Shown piece by piece: positions 35,386 through 45,484 of a DNA stretch of 64,000 nucleotides. How positions within the stretch are numbered: position 1 is the stretch's first letter; each line of letters opens with the position of its first letter. The position numbers and the translations under genes were made by a program. Under the pieces are notes generated by a model. The model made no database searches and was not told the origin of the DNA. It was given only the letters and a program-made list of their open reading frames with translations. Source of the stretch: Candidatus Latescibacterota bacterium (GTDB lineage: Bacteria; Latescibacterota; MWCZ01); contig JAKJDF010000004.1 in the NCBI GenBank assembly GCA_022706085.1, positions 124,001-188,000 on the forward strand. Reading direction: 5' to 3'.

Positions 35386-38300
35386 TCAGGCGCCGCCGTG
35401 CCGTTTTGCTTCCAGATAGTCGATGCCGGCGCGGGTCAGGTCCCGAAGAACCACGCGCGCGTTCTCGCCAACTCGATCCCAGTCCATGGGCTGTCCGGTT
35501 GCCTCCGCACGTTTTCGTTCCAGTTCTTCTTCGCGAATCGCGACGCGGTCCCAGAGACCTATTCCGATGTTCGGTTCAATCAGGATAACCTCCCAATCGA
35601 CAATCTCGCCTTCGAATACCTCATTCCCGTCCCGCAGCATGAAGACAGTTCCGACGCGATCACCTTTCTCATCAACCCTGGGAACGGTTTCCACCACATC
35701 CCCTTTCCGGTGAAAGACAGGACGAAGGAGAAAGTCCAACATCAAGTACCGCGGGACACCGTATGAGACACCGGATGCGTCTCTGCCAATGGGTAATCCG
35801 GTTTCCAACGTATATCTGGCTCCGGCTTTCGCCTCATAAGCCGCCATCGCTTCCATCGTTCGCCGGGCAGCATCGTCCAGCGCAGCAAGAATTGTATCCC
35901 GATACTCGGGCCGGATATCCTCCGGTCGGAGGAGGTCCAGCGTGCCGCCACGGCCCACGTTGGTTATCAGTTGCGTGCTGTTCAGCGAAATGCGGTGGCT
36001 CATGTGCCAGTGGTGGTATCTGTCTTCGGCAAGTGGCCTGTCCGTCGAGGCGATCACCCGAAGCGAACCAAAAAGAGGCGTTGCGGGTTGTCTGTCTCTG
36101 GTGATCGGCCGGTACCACTCGGTCACCTGTCTGTCCACGAATCGCTCGAGGAACTCCTCTGTCGCCCAGGTTTCTGGAGACGAAAGAACCACCTCCTGGA
36201 CGGAGACATTGTGAACCAGAGAGATCTGATAAAGGAAGTCTACTGCTTCGCTCAGCGTTTCTTCGTTCAGTGATCCGAAAGCCGTGCGCAACGGAAACGG
36301 CTTCTGCCCTCTTCCACCCGATTCCGCCGCGTCTTTGACCATCACGATTCCATACTTCTCTGAAAACGGCTGAAGCCCACAGTAGTCGGTTCCCGGTTTG
36401 CCTGAACGGATCTGGCGCTTGATCTCCTCCTCCTCCCCTGCGACCGTCCATTCGTGAAGCCAGTCAATTTCGGCCGGAATTCTTACGCCCGTTTCCGGGG
36501 TGAATATGTCGGGGTATTTTGCCTTGTCGTATGTTGTCCACGTATGGAACCGCGACTGAACGCTGTAAGGAAGCCCCAGCCGCTCGAGGTGTCCCCCGTC
36601 GTACACGGGATTTCCATGCATCGGCAGAACAACGGCTGCCCTCACCGGTCGTGAAAACCGGACCGCAATCCGGACACCCTTCGGTCCGACATCTCGTTCG
36701 GCGAGCGCATGTGCGCCGGTTTCGCTGAGGCCCCAGTTATCACGCAATGCCTGTACGTAGGTCTGCCTGTCCACGTAAAGGTGGCCATCGTCAACCAGAA
36801 CCGAATCACAGTCAACACGTACTGACCGTGTCAGGATCACATTCGCCGCAGGCTGACCGGCAACGACAAGTTCGCGCGCAAGAGTCGGCCCTTCCGCCAC
36901 GAGACGCGAAACGTGGGTGCGTCCGACCGGGTGCATGGATACGATGTTGGCTCTGTTGTCTGCATCAATCAAGGCGGGATCGAAGCCGTCGAACGTAGGC
37001 GGGAGGGGAAACCCGTCGTTCCGAATGAACGCCATTTCACGGAGTTGATTGAATGCTCTCCACCGTTTCTCCTCTTCCGTGTCACCCGATGCACCGATTG
37101 CCACAACAACCCCGGCTTCGCTTATCCTCCCGATCAGAAGATCCTGTTGGACAGGCGTCAGGTACCTTACTTCCGTCCTGGTGACAATCAGGTGGCGCAG
37201 GTACCGGTACAACCATGCGAAATGGCGGTTGGCGAGGGCATATAACCGGTCTCCCGTGTATCTCTGGAAGCCCACCCCGCGGGAGTATGCCCATGGACGG
37301 TACTCGTAGAAGTGGTCGTTCAGCGTCTCGGCAAAATAGGACGCGAGTTGCCGCCAGAGGCTCGGCGCATCTACCTCATCAGGATCGCGCTGTCGGTCGG
37401 CCAGTGAAATTTCGAGGGCGTGAATCGTGCTGACAAACTCCGCGAAGTCCGCCAGTTTGTCAAACGCCGCATCACTTTCCTCCGCAGTCCAGTTCTCCCT
37501 TGTAGCACGTTCAGACAACTCCTGCGCCATTCTGCCGATTGTTCCAATGTCCTCGTAACTTCCACAAACACCTTTCAGCGCGGAAACGTCGAACTCGCGC
37601 TCGTTCAGGAGCGAGGCGATGTCATCCGTTGCCTTTTCCCGTTCGGGCAACGCCGGCGGGTAGACCTCAGCAAGAAGCTTCTCCCCGAAGATGCGTGCGA
37701 GAGCGACAATTTTCCCCAAGAGAGCGTCTGAGGCGAAGACTTCCGGTTTTCCAAGATTTCCACGCACGGCGGCGTTGAGCTCTTCAAGGCTTTTGCTTCG
37801 AAGGCGAGGTTCATTCCACGTAGTCTGAAAGGAATCCGCGCGCACTCGTGCGCTCATCAATCTGCGGGCACGGTCGGCGAGCTGACGCCTCGTGCTCAAC
37901 GCAATGTGTTTCACCTCTTCCGTGGCTTTGTTCGAGCTCTCCACTCCGCCCACCTGACGGAATCCGCTCCCGTACGCACGCACCAGAGGACGACTTATGA
38001 GACCTGCAAGTCGCCGGATCTCCGCGGCAGTTCTGCGTTCTTCGGAACCGGATGGAAGGTTGCCCCGCGCTTCTTCGAACGAAACATATCTCTCATCGAA
38101 GGCGGCAGGAGAACATCCCTCGAGGACAAACATGCCACCCAGTGCGAGCCAATGCGCGAATGTCAGTTCCCTCGGGCTCCGCATCGTTACGGTTTCGGCG
38201 AACAGCATCGCCACGACATGGTCGCGCTCGGTGTCTCGTGAGAACCTGAAAAGCCGCTCCTCCTCTTCCAACGCGAGCGAAGCCTCCTGCTCCGTGCGAA

Positions 38301-41300
38301 GCCGCGTAATGACGCGTTCGAACGCCGAGTCCAATGCCTTGCCGCCTGCTCGCAATGCTTCCGCGTATTCCAACGCCCGCTGACGCTGTTCGCGCATCTG
38401 GGCCCGCCACTCCTCGACGGTGTCTTCGCCAAGCCCTATCGAGCGATACACGGCTCTCTTCCCGCGGTTTTCCGCGGCGGCAAACCAGAGCATCACGCCC
38501 CGGCGATTAAGCGCCCTCCTTCGCGCGCCGGACGCCCCATCTACGATCGCAAGGGCGCTTCCCGGTCTCCCGAACAACATCAGGTCGCACAGACGCGCCG
38601 GTTCGTTCAGCAGGTCCATAACCTGCCTGTGAGGAATGCCGACATCGAACACGTCCGCGCCCTGCAGTGCGTGCTCATACGAGCGCTCCGGCCCCAAAAC
38701 GGCCAGTGCAAGCGCGTGCACTTTGCCTTTCAGGCGCCCGGCAATTTCGGCGGCGCCGCGATTGCGCAGCCTGGTCCATCGGTCGAGGCGGGGGCCGAAC
38801 GTAGCCATATGAGCTCGAATGTCTTCGTCGGACAACCCCGCGGTTACCAGCGCGATTCTTGCCTCCTCCGCATACTCTTCCAGCCGAGTGTCGCTCGTGT
38901 ACCGCAGCACGTCATGTTTCGAAAGCCCCATGGGACTGACCAGGCGCAATTCCGCGGGAGGTCCGTAGCCATGGAACACGGATTTCAGGGCGGAGCGCAC
39001 ATCATCCTTGCCGCCAACCCATGAACTGGCAATCTGGTCAAGAGCTGGATCATCCACGCCACGTCTGGATTCCACGGCGGACCACCCATCGAACATCAGC
39101 GATGCGAGGGTGGCGGCCTCGTATCCGAGGCTGTAGCGGAGGTGGTCACCGATGCCGGCGAGGATTTCGTACTTCCGAATGCCCACGGAGAACCGTCCGT
39201 CCTGCGTGTCCGGTTTGTACTCGGCGGAAAGTACAATGACTGATTCTTCAGGAGACGCCACAGAAGAATCGAAACGGCGGGCCTCGGAAATAGCATCGTA
39301 TATGAGCCATGCCTTGTAAAAGGGCATGAACCGATTCACGTGTTCGGCACCCGCGATCATGGTGTGGACGCCCCATCGGGCCGCGAGACTCTTCACCACC
39401 GCGCGAGTGTCATGCAATGGTGGCTGACCCAGTTGCTCGAGCACTGTGGCGAGACGAGTGATCTGGAACACGGGGATACTGTAATTCGCCAAGTCCGGAC
39501 CTTCGCCCGAATGTGTCGAAAACAGTTCCTCGAGACCTTTCTCTCGTCCGAGAAGCTCCTCCGCCCACCGTTCCCATTCAAGATCACACGGGAAGTCTTC
39601 CCGTTTCAGGAGGATTTCGCGCGCGAGTCGTGAGACGGCTTGGTGAAATCGTTCTTCGATGCCAAGCTGGCGGAGTTTGACGCGTTCGGAAAGCGTGAGA
39701 ACAAACTCAAGAAACAGCCCATCCTTCGGAACGCAATAGCCGCCGTACCCCTCTCCGGCAGGATGTATGATACGGTCGTTGCGGAGGCTCATCTCGTCGC
39801 CCAGTTGCTCCATATCGCCACGGCCGGCGGCATTGACCATAAGCGCCATGGCATTGGAGTAGGCAAAATGTGCCGCCATGGAGGCATTCTCGCCTGTTTT
39901 GAGGATTTCTGGCTCCGTAAGACTGTTGAACCGCTTCACCGACTTGTTGATCAGGCCGTATATCTTTCGCCCGGCCTGCGCAGCTTCCCTGTCGCGCCCG
40001 CCCACCCATTGGGACCAGGTTTCGACTGACTCCCGTTCTTTGGGACCAAGGTCCACTCGGCTTGGTGTGTAAATGAGGTGGTAGCGCTTATTTCCACCCA
40101 CTGCTTCGAGGAAGAAACGCGGATCGAGCGTGAGATGGTTGAGGCCATGTTCCGCGATGACTTCTTTCCGAGCAGTTGTCAGCGCGAGCCTCTGGTGCTT
40201 TCTCAGCCACGTTTCGCGCCGTTCTTTCAGCTTCCAGTCAGGATGGCGCGCCGACAGGTCCTCAAAAAACGCCTCTCTGCTTTCGAAACGCGTGAACGTC
40301 TCAAGGTCCGCGCGAAGATCGCTGTTTTCAGCTACCACTCTGCGTTGAAGGGAATGCAGGTCCTCCCCGGAAGCGCTGGCACCCAGTGCGCCGACGGAGC
40401 GTGCGAACTCATCAACATTCCTTTCGACTACCTTGGCGAGGGCCTTTTCGGAAATCTCATGTTCGTGTTCTGCGGTGAAGGCCTCAAGTTCAGGTGAATC
40501 GAGAGGAGCGTTCCTGTCCCCCTTGGCTACGCCGCGAACCTCTCTGAGTACCGCGGTCAGACTAACCTGTTTCTGGAAAATGCGGTTGGCACCTACGAGT
40601 CGGAGTATGGCGGCGCGCCTGTTCACGCGCTCTGTCGCCATGATGGACTCTATTTCGGGTTCCAGCCCCAGTTCCTTCACCAGAGACTCGCCGATAGCTT
40701 CAATCTCGCGCGCATAGTTATCCATGCGTTGTCTGACGTCCGCATCAAGACCGTACTCGCGAGCGATGCGGGAAAGAGCCATGCTTTCTTCGAGCCAGCT
40801 TCGTATGTACCCGTCCGTCATGCGCGCGGATTGTGTGGTAAGGACGTGGAGGACCGGCAAAGGTCGTCGAGGAATGGTTGCGAGACGTTCTGCTTCGGGA
40901 ATAAGCGCGTTGAAACGCTTTCTGTCGTTTTCACTGGCCCTCGACAGCGCCTCATCCACTGCCCTGGGCCAATCCTCGCTGTGCTTCCGAATCCCGAGAA
41001 CGGCGGTCCATAGGCCGGGTTTTGCGTCTCCTCTGAATAATACCGTGCGGGTGGCTTCCAACCTGTCGCCGGACGACTCCGCGGCCATGCTGATTTCGAA
41101 CGCGTTGGTTTCTGCACCAATCGCCAGCGCGGCTGTCAACCGTGCTATTTGCCCTCCTGCTCCGTTGCGAAGCGCCTTCTGTGCACGGGGGAGATCAGCG
41201 GAGAGGGAAAGGTCACTTCCTTCCGGATCCTCACCAAACATCAGTGCCCTCGCAAGGGCTGCCATGCCGCTCAATTCGGTCCGCGCAATGTTCCGTTCCC

Positions 41301-42828
41301 AGTAATCCGCCATCTGTTCGCGGAAACTCTCTTCCATCCCCTCCTGATCAATGACTGTTTCCGCGATCTCGATTCCGTTATCAACCCGGATACGCTCCTT
41401 GATGAACAGCGGAATCGCTTCTATCCAGTGATTCGCATACTCAAGCCACGCGTAGTCGGGAGACGCATACAACCTGTCGCCGGCCTGACGGACCAATTCG
41501 CGTAGGTCTTCAGGTTTGCCGAGAAACGGATCCTGTCCTTCGTTGATACGTGCCACAAGGTGGGACCCTGTCGGTGACGGGCGTTGGCTGATGACGACAT
41601 AGGCCGCGGGCCTTTTGGGAGCTTTCGCCAGCGCAGCCCGAATTGCTCGGGTTGCCGACAGAATGCGCTTACCCGAGGAATATGCGGCTTCCAGGGAATC
41701 CGTTCGCGCCTCTGTTGCATCGGCCCGGGAGTTCTGATCACGTTCCTGTTCGAGGACCTTTTGGACATGTGCTTTCTGCTGCTGGACGGCGACGTCCTCC
41801 ACATGATCGATCGCACCGGCGAGTTCGGTGTACGGCACCTCCATGTGAGTCTTCAGGAGCAAAGTCGCTCGATCCACTGCCGGGCGGAGCGCTGGCCATG
41901 CAGAGGCCGCGGCGGCAAGTCCCGCACCGACTCGCGCCATTTCCGCAGTTACCGTAACGTAACGGGAATTCGCAAAAAGCAGTGCCTGGTTATGGAACGC
42001 ACGGCTCATTCGCCCGAAGATCAATTCTTCCTGCGCCCACGCCAGCTCCTCCGCCAACCTCGCCGCGTTTGCCTGTTCGATTCCCCGGTCGTACTTCCTG
42101 ATAGCCTGGTAGAGCAACGCCCGCGATTCATCCGGATCATCCACCGATGACAGGATGTCGCGCACTTCGCTCCTGTCGTACGGCAGATCGATCCGCATTT
42201 GTCCGAGCACCCATGTAATCCACCGTTCGCGCCAGGCATCCGCCAACTCGCCCTGCCGTGTGCGCGTCCCTTCATCGCCCGTCAGTCGCAGGAACGTGGA
42301 AAACACTTCCCCGGTGTCCAGAGGAGGCATGGCCAGCACGTCCATACACGCTTGCCGGTCGGTCGTCGAGAAATCCGCCCAAGCATCCAGTGCAGCGCTC
42401 AGGGCTGCTCGCGCATCCGAAGTGCGCCGTAACTTGTCGGACCACGCCCTCGCAAGGCGAAGGACGGCAATCGCCCCGGAGATCGTCTCTGCGCGCCCGG
42501 TGATCTGTTTGCCGGTCAGTCGCAGGCCGAGCGCTTCCAAGGCGTCTCCCGCGATCTCAACCCCGGGGGGTGTGCTCTGCCTGACCGCGCAAAGACTGAA
42601 CGCATCCTCCACCAAGACGATGTCTTTCGCCGCACGGCCCCACACCTTCCTGCAGAGCAATGCCGCGATTTCGGAAGCCGCAGGCTTTGCCTTTCCGGCA
42701 AATCGGCTCTTGTTGCCTGCCTGCGGACCGTCCAGCTCGGCGGCACAACGAACAGGGAAAAACACTCGTTCGTGAGCCCGCCACGGTGCTTCTTTCTTTT
42801 TCGCGGAACGCTTTTGTGCAGTAGACAT
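35386..42828 (-). CDS. Giant protein of unknown function with C-terminal ATP-grasp-like module
   Basis: A 2480-residue protein of no family I recognise. The N-terminus is basic (STAQKRSAKKKEAPWRAHER) and has no signal peptide; no transmembrane segments are apparent, so it is probably cytoplasmic. Most of it is charged and alpha-helical in character. Distinctive blocks include GEGYGGYCVPKDGLFLEFVL (about residue 1030) and, near residues 2155-2425, EKYGIVMVKDAAESGGRGQK, FGSLRVIAS, ITNVGRGGTLDLL and VILIEPNIGIGLWDR. The last set resembles an ATP-grasp fold: a lysine plus glycine-rich loop, an N-x-G-x-GG loop and an E-x-N metal motif. ATG 42828 has AGGGG five bases upstream; a GTG-or-ATG extension to 42861 lacks one. 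It is followed 45 bases later by a stand-alone ATP-grasp gene. The function is unknown; with two ATP-grasp parts, an amide-bond-forming or activating system is a reasonable guess only. Confidence 0.78.
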   Translation of the reverse strand: MSTAQKRSAKKKEAPWRAHERVFFPVRCAAELDGPQAGNKSRFAGKAKPAASEIAALLCRKVWGRAAKDIVLVEDAFSLCAVRQSTPPGVEIAGDALEALGLRLTGKQITGRAETISGAIAVLRLARAWSDKLRRTSDARAALSAALDAWADFSTTDRQACMDVLAMPPLDTGEVFSTFLRLTGDEGTRTRQGELADAWRERWITWVLGQMRIDLPYDRSEVRDILSSVDDPDESRALLYQAIRKYDRGIEQANAARLAEELAWAQEELIFGRMSRAFHNQALLFANSRYVTVTAEMARVGAGLAAAASAWPALRPAVDRATLLLKTHMEVPYTELAGAIDHVEDVAVQQQKAHVQKVLEQERDQNSRADATEARTDSLEAAYSSGKRILSATRAIRAALAKAPKRPAAYVVISQRPSPTGSHLVARINEGQDPFLGKPEDLRELVRQAGDRLYASPDYAWLEYANHWIEAIPLFIKERIRVDNGIEIAETVIDQEGMEESFREQMADYWERNIARTELSGMAALARALMFGEDPEGSDLSLSADLPRAQKALRNGAGGQIARLTAALAIGAETNAFEISMAAESSGDRLEATRTVLFRGDAKPGLWTAVLGIRKHSEDWPRAVDEALSRASENDRKRFNALIPEAERLATIPRRPLPVLHVLTTQSARMTDGYIRSWLEESMALSRIAREYGLDADVRQRMDNYAREIEAIGESLVKELGLEPEIESIMATERVNRRAAILRLVGANRIFQKQVSLTAVLREVRGVAKGDRNAPLDSPELEAFTAEHEHEISEKALAKVVERNVDEFARSVGALGASASGEDLHSLQRRVVAENSDLRADLETFTRFESREAFFEDLSARHPDWKLKERRETWLRKHQRLALTTARKEVIAEHGLNHLTLDPRFFLEAVGGNKRYHLIYTPSRVDLGPKERESVETWSQWVGGRDREAAQAGRKIYGLINKSVKRFNSLTEPEILKTGENASMAAHFAYSNAMALMVNAAGRGDMEQLGDEMSLRNDRIIHPAGEGYGGYCVPKDGLFLEFVLTLSERVKLRQLGIEERFHQAVSRLAREILLKREDFPCDLEWERWAEELLGREKGLEELFSTHSGEGPDLANYSIPVFQITRLATVLEQLGQPPLHDTRAVVKSLAARWGVHTMIAGAEHVNRFMPFYKAWLIYDAISEARRFDSSVASPEESVIVLSAEYKPDTQDGRFSVGIRKYEILAGIGDHLRYSLGYEAATLASLMFDGWSAVESRRGVDDPALDQIASSWVGGKDDVRSALKSVFHGYGPPAELRLVSPMGLSKHDVLRYTSDTRLEEYAEEARIALVTAGLSDEDIRAHMATFGPRLDRWTRLRNRGAAEIAGRLKGKVHALALAVLGPERSYEHALQGADVFDVGIPHRQVMDLLNEPARLCDLMLFGRPGSALAIVDGASGARRRALNRRGVMLWFAAAENRGKRAVYRSIGLGEDTVEEWRAQMREQRQRALEYAEALRAGGKALDSAFERVITRLRTEQEASLALEEEERLFRFSRDTERDHVVAMLFAETVTMRSPRELTFAHWLALGGMFVLEGCSPAAFDERYVSFEEARGNLPSGSEERRTAAEIRRLAGLISRPLVRAYGSGFRQVGGVESSNKATEEVKHIALSTRRQLADRARRLMSARVRADSFQTTWNEPRLRSKSLEELNAAVRGNLGKPEVFASDALLGKIVALARIFGEKLLAEVYPPALPEREKATDDIASLLNEREFDVSALKGVCGSYEDIGTIGRMAQELSERATRENWTAEESDAAFDKLADFAEFVSTIHALEISLADRQRDPDEVDAPSLWRQLASYFAETLNDHFYEYRPWAYSRGVGFQRYTGDRLYALANRHFAWLYRYLRHLIVTRTEVRYLTPVQQDLLIGRISEAGVVVAIGASGDTEEEKRWRAFNQLREMAFIRNDGFPLPPTFDGFDPALIDADNRANIVSMHPVGRTHVSRLVAEGPTLARELVVAGQPAANVILTRSVRVDCDSVLVDDGHLYVDRQTYVQALRDNWGLSETGAHALAERDVGPKGVRIAVRFSRPVRAAVVLPMHGNPVYDGGHLERLGLPYSVQSRFHTWTTYDKAKYPDIFTPETGVRIPAEIDWLHEWTVAGEEEEIKRQIRSGKPGTDYCGLQPFSEKYGIVMVKDAAESGGRGQKPFPLRTAFGSLNEETLSEAVDFLYQISLVHNVSVQEVVLSSPETWATEEFLERFVDRQVTEWYRPITRDRQPATPLFGSLRVIASTDRPLAEDRYHHWHMSHRISLNSTQLITNVGRGGTLDLLRPEDIRPEYRDTILAALDDAARRTMEAMAAYEAKAGARYTLETGLPIGRDASGVSYGVPRYLMLDFLLRPVFHRKGDVVETVPRVDEKGDRVGTVFMLRDGNEVFEGEIVDWEVILIEPNIGIGLWDRVAIREEELERKRAEATGQPMDWDRVGENARVVLRDLTRAGIDYLEAKRHGGA

Positions 42829-43033
42829 GAATACCCCTGGAAAAAGCCTGGCCGATCGCACCCGATTCGAGAGAAACGGCTGGAATTTTGCCTTCGAAAA
42901 AGATACCCCTGCGGGCTCTGACGGGGCAACGATAACCGCTTACGAGTGCGTCCTCCTTGCGGAACGAGCGGTCTTTGCTGCGACGGCCCGTGCGCGGCTT
43001 GTTTCCCGAATGTGCCGGGCGTAGTTTCCATGT

Positions 43034-43660
43034 ATGTCCACTCGGCCATTCTGTCGCATTGCACGCCCAACCTGCGGTTTCCCGCAGAACGTCGCACGGG
43101 CAGCCTTCGCGGTCATCCTGTCGGTGTATGCGTTCAGTTCGGCCGGGGCGGTCACTGTTTCCGCCGGCATCGGGTTCGGGGTTCCCACCGCGATGAGAGG
43201 GTATCTCAGGACCTCGCGCGCATTTGAGCTGACCACGTTCGCACGGCTCACGGAAGCGGCTTCCCTTGGCCTGCTGGCGGACTACACGCAACAACCGACT
43301 CGCACTGCGGCCACAACCAGTTATCAGGAGCGCCTGCTGTTGGTTGTGCGCTGGACTTGGGGTGAGCGCCATTTCCCGAACTGGTTCCAGCCATTCGGCC
43401 AGTTGGGTGCAGGCGGAGGATACATGGAGTACGCCGGACCATCCCTGGTTGAGCATCTGAACGCACCTGCGGGCCGTCTCGGTATAGGCGCAAATGTCCG
43501 CATCAGCCGACGGTTCGCCATTGTTCCCACGTTGTCGTACGATCGCCTTGAAGCCGCTTCGATCCAGGCCGAACGCCGATATCCCACGATGCTTGCACTG
43601 CGCTGCTCCGCCGCGTTTTCGGTTCTTGGTGACAAACCGCTTCTTGTTCCGGCGAGATGA
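43034..43660 (+). CDS. Predicted outer-membrane beta-barrel protein
   Basis: A 208-residue protein with a long N-terminal region, then a signal-like hydrophobic segment (RAAFAVILSVYAFSSAGA, about residues 23-40), followed by alternating-hydrophobicity strands such as VTVSAGIGFGVPTAMRGYL, PFGQLGAGGGYMEY, GRLGIGANVRISRRFAIVP and YPTMLALRCSAAFSVL, as in small outer-membrane barrels. No clear ribosome site precedes ATG 43034, so the start is uncertain. It is divergent from the giant gene and ends 30 bases before nadE. An antisense frame across this stretch was rejected because it also crosses nadE. Confidence 0.55.
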   Translation: MSTRPFCRIARPTCGFPQNVARAAFAVILSVYAFSSAGAVTVSAGIGFGVPTAMRGYLRTSRAFELTTFARLTEAASLGLLADYTQQPTRTAATTSYQERLLLVVRWTWGERHFPNWFQPFGQLGAGGGYMEYAGPSLVEHLNAPAGRLGIGANVRISRRFAIVPTLSYDRLEAASIQAERRYPTMLALRCSAAFSVLGDKPLLVPAR

Positions 43661-43690
43661 TCCGGGGCCACGACACGGAGTGATAGACTG

Positions 43691-45424
43691 ATGGAAACCC
43701 TTCGTCTTGGACTTGCCCAGATCAACACCACCGTCGGCGACATTTCGGGGAACACCGCCAAGGTGCTTGAATGGATCCGCCGCGCCCGGGCGGAAGGCGT
43801 CGATGCGGTGATTTTCCCCGAACTGACTACTGTGGGATACCCGCCCGAAGACCTCCTCTTCCGAACGGAGTTTCTCCGCGAGAACCTGCGCGCACGGGAT
43901 GAAATTATTGCCGCAAGCGAGGGTATAGCGGTTGTTTTCGGCTTCGCAGACTGCCCTGATGATATTTACAACGCCGCCGCCATTGCATGCGATGGTGCCC
44001 TTCGCGGCGTCTACCACAAACGATTTCTTCCGAACTATGGCGTGTTCGATGAAAACAGGTATTTCCAGGCAGGAGTGGCCCAACGGGTTTTCTCCATCGG
44101 GGAATTCAGGCTCGGTGTAAGCATCTGTGAGGACATCTGGTACCCCGGCGGCCCCGCCGATGAACAGGCGCTTATCGGCGGCGCACACATCCTTATCAAC
44201 ATCTCAGCCTCCCCGTATTACGAAGGGAAGATCGGCAGCCGCGACCGCATGGTGTCCGTCAGAGCAGCGGACAACGACGCAGTGGTGGCTCTGGTCAACC
44301 TGGTCGGTGGCCAGGATGAACTGGTTTTCGACGGGGGGAGCATAATCTGCTCGGAAAACGGGCATGTGCGCGCGGTTGGGCGGCAATTTGAGGAGGATTT
44401 GGTCTGCACGGATGTACACCTGGATACGATTCTGCGGTCGCGGTTGCGTGATCCGCGGCGGCGCAAGGAGAAACTGGCCGCGCTCCTGCGGAGAGAGGAA
44501 ATCCCGTGTACGCCTCTGCCGGTGCCGCTCCGCGAACGTCCTGTCGCCGTGCCATCCGCGCCCGCCCCGCGACTTGGCAGGACGGAAGAGGTATATCGCG
44601 CACTTGTTCTCGGGGTGCGAGATTACGTCAAAAAAAACGGATTCCCTGGCGTCGTCGTGGCATTGTCCGGAGGAATAGACTCAGCGCTTACGGCGGCCAT
44701 CGCGGTGGACGCATTGGGGAAAGACCGCGTGGCAGGAGTCACAATGCCGTCACGGTTCAACTCCAACGAGACACAGACTGACGCGGCCGCTGTAGCGGCA
44801 AACCTCGGGATCCGCTTTATCCAGCTTCCCATCGAACCCGTGGTATCCGCCATGCTTGACACTCTCCGAGACGTCTTCCGCGGTCTGGAGCCAGACACCA
44901 CAGAAGAGAACCTGCAAGCCCGCATTCGCGGAACGCTGGTGATGGCACTTTCAAACAAGTTCGGGTGGCTTGTATTGACCACGGGGAACAAGAGCGAAAT
45001 GTCGGTTGGCTACGCCACGTTGTACGGTGACATGGCGGGCGGGTTCGCGGCGATCAAAGACGTCTACAAAACGATGGTATACGAGCTCTGCGAATGGAGA
45101 AACGCCCAGGCTGGCTATGACCTGATCCCCCGCACAACCATCTCTCGTCCCCCTTCGGCAGAGCTCCGGCCGAATCAGCGCGATCAGGACAGCCTTCCCC
45201 CGTACGACGTGCTCGACCGCATACTCGAAGCGTATGTGGAGATGGATGAGTCTCTCGCGGAGATCACCGCGCGTGGTTTCGATCAAGCGGTCGTAAGCGA
45301 CGTGATGCGCAGGGTTGATTCCAGCGAATACAAGCGTCGTCAGGCGCCCCCGGGAGTCAAGATCACACCGCGGGCCCTTGGGAAGGATCGCCGACTTCCG
45401 ATCACCGCGCCGCGATCCCGATAA
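43691..45424 (+). CDS. nadE: Glutamine-dependent NAD+ synthetase
   Basis: Converts deamido-NAD to NAD with ATP and glutamine in the cytoplasm. The N-terminal nitrilase-type glutaminase domain has its Glu (FPELTTVGYPPEDL, Glu44), Lys (VYHKRFLPNYGVFDENRYF, about 114) and Cys (LGVSICEDIWYPGG, about 150). The C-terminal synthetase has the ATP-binding SGGIDSALTAAIAVDALG (about 326), TTGNKSEMSVGYATLYGD and SADELRPNQ-like PPSAELRPNQRDQDSLPPYD. Length 577 residues fits the NadE(Gln) type. Start ATG 43691 has GGAGTGA upstream. A hairpin follows the stop. Confidence 0.96.
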   Translation: METLRLGLAQINTTVGDISGNTAKVLEWIRRARAEGVDAVIFPELTTVGYPPEDLLFRTEFLRENLRARDEIIAASEGIAVVFGFADCPDDIYNAAAIACDGALRGVYHKRFLPNYGVFDENRYFQAGVAQRVFSIGEFRLGVSICEDIWYPGGPADEQALIGGAHILINISASPYYEGKIGSRDRMVSVRAADNDAVVALVNLVGGQDELVFDGGSIICSENGHVRAVGRQFEEDLVCTDVHLDTILRSRLRDPRRRKEKLAALLRREEIPCTPLPVPLRERPVAVPSAPAPRLGRTEEVYRALVLGVRDYVKKNGFPGVVVALSGGIDSALTAAIAVDALGKDRVAGVTMPSRFNSNETQTDAAAVAANLGIRFIQLPIEPVVSAMLDTLRDVFRGLEPDTTEENLQARIRGTLVMALSNKFGWLVLTTGNKSEMSVGYATLYGDMAGGFAAIKDVYKTMVYELCEWRNAQAGYDLIPRTTISRPPSAELRPNQRDQDSLPPYDVLDRILEAYVEMDESLAEITARGFDQAVVSDVMRRVDSSEYKRRQAPPGVKITPRALGKDRRLPITAPRSR

Positions 45425-45429
45425 ACGAA

Positions 45430-45463
45430 GCGCCTCGTCGGCCCGACTTGACCGACGAGGCGC
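45430..45463. terminator. Hairpin between convergent nadE and DUF1080 genes, weak terminator
   Basis: A perfect 12-bp stem (GCGCCTCGTCGG at 45430-45441 with its complement at 45452-45463) and a 10-base loop. No good T-run follows on the plus strand; the minus side has only TTCGTTT. It may work as an RNA end or a Rho-assisted terminator for both genes. Confidence 0.55.
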
Positions 45464-45484
45464 CTCAAAGAACCCGAGACTCCT

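Noticed and set aside
42557-44188. A 543-codon open frame on the minus strand
   Set aside because: It is antisense to nadE and the barrel candidate and overlaps the giant gene in another frame; its composition is basic and without recognisable domains.
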